A stretch of 64,000 bases of DNA from JAJECS01 sp965262745 (lineage in GTDB: Bacteria; Chloroflexota; UBA11872), in the NCBI GenBank assembly GCA_965262745.1, contig OZ253558.1:3100001-3164000 (forward strand), given 5' to 3'. The notes below the pieces were generated by a model. That model was not told the DNA's origin, did not search any database, and was given only the letters and a program-made list of their open reading frames with translations. The position numbers were made by a program, and so were the translations under genes. This document shows positions 26,264 through 32,879 of the stretch, in pieces; position 1 is the first letter of the stretch; every line of letters begins with the position of its first letter.

Positions 26264-26697
26264 CCGCAGAGTTGCTGCGTGAGTCGCGCGCGCTGCTCGA
26301 CCAGCCGCCGTCGGCGGCGCCTGGCCTCTGGGAGCGGGCCGCCGTCTTGCTGGCCCGACAGGCGATCGAGGAGGCGCTGGACCGTTTCTGGGCCAGCCGC
26401 TCCCCCGATTTGCGACAGGCCTCGATGCGGGCGCAGTTGCTTTGCCTGGGCGTCCTCATGAACAACGAGCGCGACGCAGCCGATGTCGATCAACTCTGGG
26501 GGGCGCTCTCGGACGTCTGTCACTTCGACGCCTGCGCCCCCACGCCGGGGGCGGCGGAAGTCCGCGTCTGGCTGAACGAGACGGAGCGTCTATGCGCCAT
26601 TCTTGAGCACCGCGCCGGGCGCCAATCCGCCGGAGCGGACGCGCCGCAGGCCGCGCCCCGAGCCCATGCCCGCACCGGCCCGTCGTCTCGCGGGTGA
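26260..26697 (+). CDS. 145-residue helical protein (cassette gene 3), unknown
   Basis: It starts with GTG at 26260 overlapping the small ORF. It is mostly alpha-helical: ELLRESRALLD, WERAAVLLARQAIEEALDRFW and a later ALSDVCHFDA segment, then a disordered Ala/Pro/Arg tail. The RQAIEEALDRFW helix resembles the RQAIEASCIEAVRR helix in the C-terminal extension of the ATPase, hinting at a shared HEPN-like fold. No HEPN Arg-x4-6-His motif is seen. Function is unknown; context says partner or effector of the ATPase. Confidence 0.65.
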   Translation: MTAELLRESRALLDQPPSAAPGLWERAAVLLARQAIEEALDRFWASRSPDLRQASMRAQLLCLGVLMNNERDAADVDQLWGALSDVCHFDACAPTPGAAEVRVWLNETERLCAILEHRAGRQSAGADAPQAAPRAHARTGPSSRG

Positions 26698-26748
26698 TCG
26701 AGGCCGCCGCTGTGCGGGCCTACGGCGCGCCCAGATACGGCGCTCGAG

Positions 26749-27130
26749 TCAGACGTGGAAGCCAAGCGCGGCGGCTACGGCCTGTTGCTGCGCATCGGCC
26801 GTGACAAACACGGCCCGCCCTGGTTCGCGAACGGCGTACGGGGCTGTCGCGACGTGCCACAGGTCGGCGCCTCGCAAGTAGCCGGATTCGAGAACGGCTG
26901 CAAACTCGGGCGCCAGCGGCCGGTCCGGCAGGACCCACTCGATGCCTGCGACCAGACTGGCCGCGAAGTCGAGGCGCTCCCGCGCAAATACCGCGCGCAA
27001 CTCGGCCTCAAGCAGATTCGAGGCGAGCAGGCGCGAGCACTTGTCGAGACGCTCGGCAATCGCCGACCCGCCCCGTTTTGTCGAAGGCGACGGCGACCAG
27101 GGCGGACGTATCGACGAAGGCGACGCTCAC
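26749..27130 (-). pseudogene. VapC-like PIN toxin, frameshifted
   Basis: The GTG at 27130 overlaps the antitoxin stop (GTGA) and encodes SVAFVDTSALVAVAFDK, the first PIN strand with its Asp. The frame then runs to a stop, while the rest of the PIN domain (SAIAERLDKCSRLLASNLLE, then GADLWHVATA, VFVTADAQQQ) is in another frame. The switch falls in a G-rich run (AAAACGGGGCGGG) at about 27080. One base has been lost or gained, either truly or as an assembly error. The module therefore probably lacks active toxin. Confidence 0.75.
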
Positions 27131-27417
27131 CCGTTGCGCTCGGCGAGAAACCGCTTCAAGGCGCCGGGCCGCCGGGCCACCGCTCGCAGCGGGCGACGCG
27201 GCTGGCGCGATTGAACCAGGACCCCACGCCGCTCAAGGTCCTCCAGCCGCCGTTCGATCGTCGCCGGTTTCGGCTGGATGGGCCGGACTTCGGCTACCGG
27301 CTCGCCGCGATAGGAGACCGTGACTGTCTTCCCCTCGCGAACCTGCCGGATCACCTCGGCGAACCGCGCCGTGGCTTTGTGGACCGAATAGCTGATGCAT
27401 AGCTGATGCCCATGCAC
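27127..27417 (-). CDS. Phd/YefM-like antitoxin with 11-bp duplication at its start
   Basis: A 96-residue reading frame, YSVHKATARFAEVIRQVREG then KTVTVSYRGEPVAEVRPI, is a Phd/YefM antitoxin. Its start is odd. The ATG at 27413 leads into two tandem copies of GCATCAGCTAT, which shift the frame. Removing one copy restores MGISYSVHKATARF exactly. As the sequence stands the protein needs the GTG at 27417 to be made. Together with the frameshifted toxin this suggests a decaying module. Confidence 0.7.
   Translation of the reverse strand: MHGHQLCISYSVHKATARFAEVIRQVREGKTVTVSYRGEPVAEVRPIQPKPATIERRLEDLERRGVLVQSRQPRRPLRAVARRPGALKRFLAERNG
27388..27409. repeat. 11-bp tandem duplication
   Basis: On the minus strand GCATCAGCTAT occurs twice back to back (27409-27399 and 27398-27388). 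The length is not a multiple of three, so the duplication changes the antitoxin reading frame. Confidence 0.9.
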
Positions 27418-27520
27418 GGCAGGGTAACCAGTCTGACGGGCCGAATGGCGATCCCGGACCTCTTGGCGTCGCGAACTTAGCCGGAGTCACGTTTGCCAGC
27501 GCCCGCGGCATTGGCGGCGC

Positions 27521-27865
27521 CTACAGATCGAGAACCAGGCGCAGACCGGCGGCTATCCGGGTCAGAAGCCGCGTCGGGGCTTGGCCGGCCCTTTCGAGCA
27601 GATAGTCTCGATCCAGCGTCACAAGCTGAGTCACATTGGCCACCGAGTCCTTGGGCAGGCCCACGACCGCGCCCGGGACCAGGACGTTTCCGGGCGCGTC
27701 GAGCAGCCGCATATTCGTTGCAAGGACCAGGGCGATCACCGTTCGGAGGCGACTGCGGTTAAACGAGTCGGCCTGGACGATCAAGACGGGCCGCCGAAAT
27801 CCTGGCTCCGAACCGCGGGGGTCGGCCAGGTCGGCCCACCAAACCTCGCCTCGCTGGACTACCAC
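27521..27865 (-). CDS. mazF: MazF/PemK-family mRNA interferase toxin
   Basis: A 114-residue endoribonuclease toxin. The opening MVVQRGEVWWADLADPRGSE, the RRPVLIVQADSFNRS strand and VANVTQLVTLDRDYL are classic MazF signatures, with the catalytic Arg and Thr in those segments. It overlaps the preceding RHH antitoxin gene by 7 bp and would be held inactive by it. It cuts single-stranded RNA at short motifs that cannot be predicted here. Confidence 0.93.
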   Translation of the reverse strand: MVVQRGEVWWADLADPRGSEPGFRRPVLIVQADSFNRSRLRTVIALVLATNMRLLDAPGNVLVPGAVVGLPKDSVANVTQLVTLDRDYLLERAGQAPTRLLTRIAAGLRLVLDL

Positions 27866-28095
27866 TCGTCAGTGGCGAGGCTGCGTCCCTGCGCCTGCCT
27901 GAGTTCGGGTGCGAGCCCGCTCGGCTGCTCCCCGTAGACGCGGTTCAGGCGCGACGTGAGGTCTTGGTCCCGGTGCTTGGCAAAGTACTCCGCGACGGCG
28001 GTGGCATACAACTCGCTGCGGGACATGCCCAACGCTTCCGCAAGTGCGTCAGCGGACTCGAAGAGATCATCGGGGAGCGATATGGCAACTTTCAT
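27859..28095 (-). CDS. ribbon-helix-helix antitoxin of the MazF pair
   Basis: A 78-residue MetJ/Arc-type RHH protein: MKVAISLPDDLFESADALAE, then LGMSRSELYATAVAEYFAKH, with a flexible C-terminal tail that should bind MazF. The ribbon strand MKVAISL reads DNA. A perfect 16-bp inverted repeat at 28103-28118, 8 bp before the ATG, is the likely autoregulatory site. Confidence 0.92.
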   Translation of the reverse strand: MKVAISLPDDLFESADALAEALGMSRSELYATAVAEYFAKHRDQDLTSRLNRVYGEQPSGLAPELRQAQGRSLATDEW

Positions 28096-28102
28096 ACTAG
28101 GA

Positions 28103-28118
28103 TCATACCTCGGTATGA
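28103..28118. promoter_or_regulatory. mazEF operator, perfect inverted repeat
   Basis: TCATACC-TC-GGTATGA: seven-base arms with a 2-bp spacer, immediately upstream of the antitoxin start. RHH antitoxins bind such palindromes; binding here is inferred. Confidence 0.6.
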
Positions 28119-28160
28119 CTCCGCGTCGGTTCCGTGGATATCCACCTCCGGCAACGCTGC

Positions 28161-28216
28161 GCTCCCGGGCTCCCGGGCTCCCGGGCTCCCGGGCTCCCGG
28201 GCTCCCGGGCTCCCGG
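28161..28216. repeat. tandem octamer repeat, seven units
   Basis: GCTCCCGG repeated seven times without change between the MazEF and HicBA modules. It contains CCCGGG palindromes. Copy number is likely to vary by slippage. It lies in no gene. Confidence 0.95.
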
Positions 28217-28241
28217 GCGCACGGGCGACTGCCGATCGCGG

Positions 28242-28463
28242 TCAGAGCAAGAGTCTGAGGAATTCTTCCCTCGTCAGGCCGGCGTCGCGGATCAGCGCTC
28301 GCAGGAGACCTCGACCCAGCTCCCGGTGCCTGGGGACCGAGAGCCGGCGTCCCGCCGGCCCGATCAGGATCATGTGGCTGCCCTGCGTGCGCTCCCAGAC
28401 AAACCCGATGCTGGCGGCCGCCTTCACAAACTCATCGCCCGAGATGATGGGAAGACGCGCCAC
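28242..28463 (-). CDS. hicA: HicA-family mRNA interferase toxin
   Basis: A 73-residue dsRBD-like toxin. The core GFVWERTQGSHMILIGPAGRRLSVPRHRELGRGLL has the catalytic His (GSH) and the PRH-x-E-L-x-x-G-x-L end of HicA. It starts with GTG overlapping the HicB stop (TAGTG). Gene order is antitoxin first. It would degrade mRNA when free of HicB. Confidence 0.94.
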   Translation of the reverse strand: MARLPIISGDEFVKAAASIGFVWERTQGSHMILIGPAGRRLSVPRHRELGRGLLRALIRDAGLTREEFLRLLL

Positions 28464-29032
28464 TACACCGGGACCTCCAAGACCTGAAACTCGGACGAGG
28501 AAGGCAGCGGTTTCCCGTGCTCGCGCATGCTTGCCAGGTAGCCGCGAATGGCTTCGCGAATGTTGGCAAGCGCCTCGGCCCTCGTCCGCCCCTGGCTATG
28601 GCAGCCCGGCAGCGTGGGACAGCTCGCAACCTCCCAGCCGTCCTCGTCGCGCTCGAATAGCACCAGCAGATTGAGGACTCCCTGGCCGCCCGCAGGCGCG
28701 TCCAGGTCTACGGTCGCTTCCGGAGACGGCTCTGCCGCATGAACCCCAGCCTCCCGTGCGGGTACCGGAGCACCGTAAATCTTCGAATCTCGACGCTCTG
28801 AGATATCGAAGCCCAGCCTGGGAAGGATGCTGTGTGCGTACTGCGATGTGAACACGAGCGGTGCCAGGCCAGTGACCAATTGGAGGACCTGCTTGGCCGG
28901 GTACTGCCGCCCGTGGAGGGTGACGAAGTACTTGTGTCGTCCATCGAGGGCGTTGGGCTCAACATCCCGCGTGGCGGCTAGCACGTCTTCCGGCGTGATC
29001 GGATACAGCTTGCCGTGGATCTGAAAATTCAT
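28463..29032 (-). CDS. hicB: HicB antitoxin with an extra N-terminal domain
   Basis: A 189-residue protein of two parts. Residues ~118-189 are a HicB domain: LNLLVLFERDEDGWEVASCP then LPGCHSQGRTRAEALANIREAIRGYL. Residues ~1-80 form a separate domain (GRHKYFVTLHGRQYPAKQVL, TSQYAHSILPRLGF) of the kind found at the N-terminus of McrA/HNH-type restriction nucleases. A Pro/Ala linker joins them. HicB usually carries a C-terminal RHH or HTH for DNA binding; here the N-terminal domain may do that job. Confidence 0.85.
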   Translation of the reverse strand: MNFQIHGKLYPITPEDVLAATRDVEPNALDGRHKYFVTLHGRQYPAKQVLQLVTGLAPLVFTSQYAHSILPRLGFDISERRDSKIYGAPVPAREAGVHAAEPSPEATVDLDAPAGGQGVLNLLVLFERDEDGWEVASCPTLPGCHSQGRTRAEALANIREAIRGYLASMREHGKPLPSSSEFQVLEVPV

Positions 29033-29070
29033 CCGGTGAACCCCTGCGTTCTTCTACTTCTTTGTTCTAT

Positions 29071-29086
29071 CTCTACTATCATAGAG
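29071..29086. promoter_or_regulatory. weak inverted repeat in hicBA/vapBC divergent gap
   Basis: CTCTA-CTATCA-TAGAG in the AT-rich part of the 153-bp gap, 39 bp upstream of hicB. It could be an operator for hicBA; short arms make it uncertain. Confidence 0.3.
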
Positions 29087-29145
29087 CGTACGGCAGGCGA
29101 TTTCCGGGCCCCCCAGGGAGTGCATGAGGACGGCCCGCAGCGTAT

Positions 29146-29172
29146 GGTAGAAATGTGCTTCACGCTTCTACC
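29146..29172. promoter_or_regulatory. candidate vapBC operator, inverted repeat
   Basis: GGTAGAA (29146-29152) and TTCTACC (29166-29172) form seven-base inverted arms 13 bp apart, ending 13 bp before the vapB ATG. VapB proteins repress their own operons at such sites. Confidence 0.45.
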
Positions 29173-29185
29173 CTGAGGGCATCCC

Positions 29186-29443
29186 ATGAGTCTCAACATC
29201 AAGAACGAGGAGACTTGCCGCCTGGCGCGCGAGTTGGCCCGGCTGACGGGCGAGTCCATGACCGGCGCGATAACGGTTGCGCTGCAGGAGCGTCTGCGCC
29301 GCGAGCAACGCCAGCGCCGAGCGGACGCCGTGGCCCGCGACCTGCAAGCCATCGGCCAGCGCTGCGCCAGCCTGCTCGGCGAAGGCCCGTCCGCCGTCGA
29401 CCACGGCGAGTTGCTCTATGACGAACGAGGCCTGCCAAAGTGA
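29186..29443 (+). CDS. vapB: VapB-family antitoxin (Rv0623-like)
   Basis: An 85-residue antitoxin with MSLNIKNEETCRLARELARL then TGESMTGAITVALQERLRRE, the transcription-factor type VapB N-terminus, and a C-terminal tail ending DHGELLYDERGLPK that fits the PIN active site. The vapC GTG overlaps its last codons (AAGTGA). Confidence 0.94.
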   Translation: MSLNIKNEETCRLARELARLTGESMTGAITVALQERLRREQRQRRADAVARDLQAIGQRCASLLGEGPSAVDHGELLYDERGLPK

Positions 29444-29835
29444 TCGTCGATACTTCAGCGGTGCTGGCGGTGCTGGCGGTGCTGTTCGCCGAGCCGGACG
29501 CGGCGCGCTACGCGAAGGTCATGGGGCGGGCCTTAACCTGCCGTATGTCAGCGGCAAGTTTTCTCGAAGCGGCCATCGTCGCTGAAAGCCGCGGCGGGTC
29601 GCCGGCCGGGCATGAACTCGATGTGTTCCTGGAGCGAGCCGGGATGGAGTTGGTGCCCGTCACCCCTGACCATGCGCGGGCCGCGCGCCGGGCCTGGCGG
29701 CGATTCGGCAAGGGCAACCACCCGGCGGGACTGAACTTCGGCGACTGCTTCAGCTATGCCCTGGCGGAATCCGAGCGCGAGCCGTTGCTGTTCAAGGGCG
29801 AGGGCTTCGCTCACACCGATATCGAGGCGGCCTGA
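29440..29835 (+). CDS. vapC: VapC PIN-domain ribonuclease toxin
   Basis: A 131-residue PIN toxin with intact acidic residues: MIVDTSAVLAVL (Asp), MSAASFLEAAIV (Glu), NFGDCFSYALA (Asp) and the HTDIEAA end (Asp). GKGNHPAGLNFGDC is the family's hallmark loop. Start is GTG at 29440, coupled to vapB by 4 bp. This is the cleanest PIN module in the window. Confidence 0.94.
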   Translation: MIVDTSAVLAVLAVLFAEPDAARYAKVMGRALTCRMSAASFLEAAIVAESRGGSPAGHELDVFLERAGMELVPVTPDHARAARRAWRRFGKGNHPAGLNFGDCFSYALAESEREPLLFKGEGFAHTDIEAA

Positions 29836-29845
29836 CTAGTCACGG

Positions 29846-30136
29846 TCAGGCCGAAGCGCCGACGCGCTCGAAGCTGATCCTGAGGCGAGTGCCGGTGCAC
29901 TGGGCGAGCTTTTCCAGCGTTCTGGTGGAAGGCCGAGCGCGACCGCTTTCCAGCCGGGCGATAACGGATTGCGTCGTCTGCATGCGCTCGGCGAGTTCCG
30001 CTTGCGTGAGCCCGGCGCTGGATCGGGCCTCAATCAGCGCCCGTGCCAACTCGAACTCCGGCCCAAGCTCGTCGTAGGCAGCGCGGTACTCCGGATCTCG
30101 CCGCCATCTCTCGTGCAGGCCGCGGACATTGCTCAT
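29846..30136 (-). CDS. higA: XRE-family HTH antitoxin (HigA-like)
   Basis: A 96-residue protein with a central helix-turn-helix, ARSSAGLTQAELAERMQTTQ then SVIARLESGRARPSTRTLEK. The N-terminal helix (RRDPEYRAAYDELGPEFELA) is typical of antitoxins paired with RelE/HigB toxins. The ATG overlaps the stop of the toxin gene upstream (ATGA), the toxin-first order of higBA. Confidence 0.9.
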   Translation of the reverse strand: MSNVRGLHERWRRDPEYRAAYDELGPEFELARALIEARSSAGLTQAELAERMQTTQSVIARLESGRARPSTRTLEKLAQCTGTRLRISFERVGASA

Positions 30137-30465
30137 CGCAATACCTCCCTGGCGCGCCGCAGCGCCAGATCAATCTCCCGGCGCGGCGTCTTCTGTGTCT
30201 TCTTCACGAAAGCCCGCACCACTACCACCCGTCGGTCCCAGACAGTCACATACAGTGCCCGAGCTATCCCGTCCTTGCCGCGCAGGCGCATCTCCCAAAG
30301 CGCTCCCGCCAAGTGCCTGACATGCGGTGCGCCAACGCGGTCCAGCCCAACAGCCGCGATTAATTCGCAAATGCGAACAAATCGCGCCCGCACATCGGCC
30401 GGCAGAGCGTCAAGCTCTCCGTCGACGACCGCATTCAGAGTCTCGACTGTCCAACCCATGGCCAT
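30133..30465 (-). CDS. higB: RelE/HigB-family toxin (Gp49-like)
   Basis: About 110 residues: MGWTVETLNAVVDGELDALP, then PHVRHLAGALWEMRLRGKDG, IARALYVTVWDRRVVVVRAF and VKKTQKTPRREIDLALRRA. This is the phage-derived Gp49/HigB layout of ribosome-dependent mRNA interferases, with the basic KKTQKTP active-site stretch intact. ATG at 30465 or 30459 is the likely start; the earlier GTG-type extension is AT-rich promoter DNA. Confidence 0.9.
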   Translation of the reverse strand: MAMGWTVETLNAVVDGELDALPADVRARFVRICELIAAVGLDRVGAPHVRHLAGALWEMRLRGKDGIARALYVTVWDRRVVVVRAFVKKTQKTPRREIDLALRRAREVLR

Positions 30466-30741
30466 CGGCCATATAGCAAATATACGATATCCACGCAACG
30501 ATCACGGTTGGGGACCGGACGAGGCAATTTGCCGGCGACGCGGTCCCGCAATGTGTCGGAATGCTATCGAAGGCCGTTGATCACCAAGATTCGCCACAAC
30601 CCGCCCGATCATGTTGTGTGAAATTGTCAAATTCCGTACATTGCAATAGGCGCTGGCTCTGCCATGCTGCCGTTCGAACAATCCTTGCGCGTCCAGCCGG
30701 TTAGCTGCGCGCCGGCATTACTAGAGGAGAGACCTGAGGGT

Positions 30742-31200
30742 ATGAGCACGCGAAGCCAGAGCAACGGCAAGACCGACATCGTCATCCACCGCGTTTTGAT
30801 TGGATCCCACCAAGTCTCCGAATATCTCAATTCGGCCTGCGAGCGGGCCGGCGTGTCCCTGCCGCTGGCCCGGGCGTTGCAATTCTTGGCCGAGGCCGAG
30901 GGCGCGGTCACGCCCACGGAACTCTCCCGCGAGCTTGGACGCAGCCCGGCAGCCACCTCCGAGTTGGTGAAGCGGCTGGTCAACAGCGAGCAGATCACCG
31001 CCGACGTCGATCCCAACGACCGCCGCTCGTTTCAGCTGGCGCTGACGAGCCGCGGCCATTCGAAATGGGACGAGGTTCGCGCGGTGCTCGAGGCCGCGGA
31101 GGCGTCCATCACCCGCAGTTACGGCAAGCGCCAGCTTGCCGACCTTGCGGGCGCCATGGATGACTTGGCCGCGACGCTGAACGGCGGGCACCGCAACTAG
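30742..31200 (+). CDS. MarR-family transcriptional regulator
   Basis: A 152-residue winged-helix regulator. The recognition helix region is TPTELSRELGRSPAATSELV followed by KRLVNSEQITADVDPNDRRS, the D-x-R-D/S wing of MarR. The ATG at 30742 has GAGGG 4-6 bp upstream. Its TAG shares the palindrome CTAG with the TAG of the convergent pafA gene, so the two genes overlap by 3 bp. Ligand and targets are unknown. Confidence 0.88.
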   Translation: MSTRSQSNGKTDIVIHRVLIGSHQVSEYLNSACERAGVSLPLARALQFLAEAEGAVTPTELSRELGRSPAATSELVKRLVNSEQITADVDPNDRRSFQLALTSRGHSKWDEVRAVLEAAEASITRSYGKRQLADLAGAMDDLAATLNGGHRN

Positions 31201-32690
31201 GGGCGCAGATACCCACCGAGCTTGTCGGCGAATTCTTCAGCGGCGGCGGTGTAGCTCTCGAAGGGATTGGGCATCTCGCAGAGATGGCCCCGCACCCCGA
31301 TGCCGGTCCAGTCGATCAGGTAGGGGATGAAGTCCCAGCCGCCGTAGGCGTCGAGTTCGTGCCAGTCCTCGATGTATTGGTACACGAGGAACAGTTGGTC
31401 GTTCCAATTCGTGAGGGCGCCGAGGTTTTGGTGAACGTCGTTCCAATCGATCAGCGCGTCGGCCTGCGCCTCGACCAGAGCGCGGACGATGCGGCCGCGG
31501 GCGAGTGCCCGCGTGCCGGCGGGCACAGCCAGCGGATTCACGTCGCCCCGGGTTCGGCGGGGCGCCACACCGCGGCGCTGTAGCTCGGCAAAGAGGCTCA
31601 CCGTTGGGTCGATGTGGTGGTAGGACAGGTCCACTTTCACCAGATCGGGGTCGGCCCAGCCCTGGGGTGAGTCGGCGGCAAAGCGGCGCAGTTGCTCCAG
31701 CTTGGTGACCCAGTCGACTTTCCCCACCAGCACCGTCGGATCGCGCTCCAGGCCGTCCAGACATTCGGCCCAGGCATCCAGGGTCCAGTTGGTGTCGCTG
31801 TCGCGCCCACGGAAGGCGGCGTCAGCGGCTTCGTGATAGATCCGCTGGACGTCGAGGGCGGCCATGCGCCGGCCGTCGATCAGCTCGACGGCCCACGGGC
31901 CTGCCGGATTGCTTGAAATCTCCTGTAGCGTGTGCACCGGCTCCTGCAGCACAAGGCCCGGGTCCCAGCCGCCCTCCAGGAGTTGGGCGACCAACGCGGT
32001 CGAGCCGATCTTCAACGCCGTGGCGAACTCGCTGCGGTTGGCGTCGCCCACGATCACATGCAGCCGCCGCAGCCCGGCGCCCTCGGCGAGCGGCTCGTCA
32101 CGCAGATTGACGATCGGCCGGCCGCCGAAGCGCACCCGCTGACTCACGTCCACCGTCACGAACGCCGCCCGCTGCGAAATGTGGAACGGCAGGCTGCCGT
32201 CGTCCTGGCCGGTGAGCGTCATGCCGGCCCCGGCATAGAGCTGGCGCGTGGTCAGGAAAGGCAGCAGCCCGACGGTCATGTCGAGGCTCAGCGGGCTGCG
32301 TCGCACGGCGTAGTTCTCGTGATAGCCGAACGTGCTGCCCAGGTGGTCGGTGTTGTTCTTGATGAAGAACAACCGGCGGTTGAGCTCCTGGCTCTCCACC
32401 GCGTCCAGCAGCAGGGCGTCCGCCGCGTTCTCCTGCTCGACGATGTCGTCCAGCGTGCGGCATTCGGCCGACGCGTATTCGATGTGGCCCGAGTCCAGGT
32501 AGAGCCGCGCGCCGTTGAAAAGGAAGCCGCCATTGCCCGGCGCTTCGTCCCATTCCCGGGGGGCCGGATCGATGATGCCGAAGCGGCGTTCGGCGAAGAT
32601 GACGTTCTTGACCAGCGCCGCGGCGCGGGCTGGCGGCAGGTCGCCGGCGCTGGCGAACTCGATCTCCGTGCCGAACAGGGCGTCCTTCAT
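31197..32690 (-). CDS. pafA: Pup-protein ligase PafA-like
   Basis: A 497-residue carboxylate-amine ligase of the glutamine-synthetase-like Pup ligase family. It attaches the C-terminal Glu of Pup to target lysines using ATP. GTEIEF (7-12) gives the Mg-binding glutamates; NGARLYLDSGHIEYASAEC (from 59) carries the catalytic Asp at D66. Then come FIKNNTD, GYHENY, LPFLTTRQLYAGAGM, INLRDEPLAEG-like and RRLHVIVGDANRSE. The C-terminal domain is longer and more divergent than in mycobacteria. It starts 12 bp after the pup stop. Confidence 0.85.
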   Translation of the reverse strand: MKDALFGTEIEFASAGDLPPARAAALVKNVIFAERRFGIIDPAPREWDEAPGNGGFLFNGARLYLDSGHIEYASAECRTLDDIVEQENAADALLLDAVESQELNRRLFFIKNNTDHLGSTFGYHENYAVRRSPLSLDMTVGLLPFLTTRQLYAGAGMTLTGQDDGSLPFHISQRAAFVTVDVSQRVRFGGRPIVNLRDEPLAEGAGLRRLHVIVGDANRSEFATALKIGSTALVAQLLEGGWDPGLVLQEPVHTLQEISSNPAGPWAVELIDGRRMAALDVQRIYHEAADAAFRGRDSDTNWTLDAWAECLDGLERDPTVLVGKVDWVTKLEQLRRFAADSPQGWADPDLVKVDLSYHHIDPTVSLFAELQRRGVAPRRTRGDVNPLAVPAGTRALARGRIVRALVEAQADALIDWNDVHQNLGALTNWNDQLFLVYQYIEDWHELDAYGGWDFIPYLIDWTGIGVRGHLCEMPNPFESYTAAAEEFADKLGGYLRP

Positions 32691-32702
32691 GGGCCGCGGC
32701 GG

Positions 32703-32876
32703 CTATTCGCCGCCGGGCTGCGGCGTCGGGTCCGGGATCTCACGGATGATGCGCCGCACGTGCTCGCCCAGGTCGTCGTCCTCCGCCGGCGTCGTTTCTT
32801 CGTCCGGGACCGTCTTGGCCGGGTCTGGCGGGGCCTCGACCTCACCCTGCGGCGCGGCCCATCGAGTGATTCTCAT
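32703..32876 (-). CDS. pup: prokaryotic ubiquitin-like protein Pup, C-terminal GGE
   Basis: A 57-residue gene between dop and pafA. It is very acidic and Pro-rich (PPDPAKTVPDEETTPAEDDD), then has one amphipathic helix (LGEHVRRIIREIPDP) and ends PTPQPGGE. The terminal Gly-Gly-Glu is the conjugation end of Pup; ending in Glu rather than Gln means no deamidation by Dop is needed first. It begins 3 bp after the dop stop. Length is a little below the mycobacterial 64. Position, order and terminus together make the call strong even though the body is divergent. Confidence 0.87.
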   Translation of the reverse strand: MRITRWAAPQGEVEAPPDPAKTVPDEETTPAEDDDLGEHVRRIIREIPDPTPQPGGE

Positions 32877-32879
32877 CGC

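Noticed and set aside
28161..28216. Possible CRISPR array
   Set aside because: It is an 8-bp head-to-tail simple repeat with no spacers and no cas genes.
30664..30741. N-terminal extension of the MarR regulator
   Set aside because: The ATG at 30742 has a ribosome-binding site and gives the normal family length.
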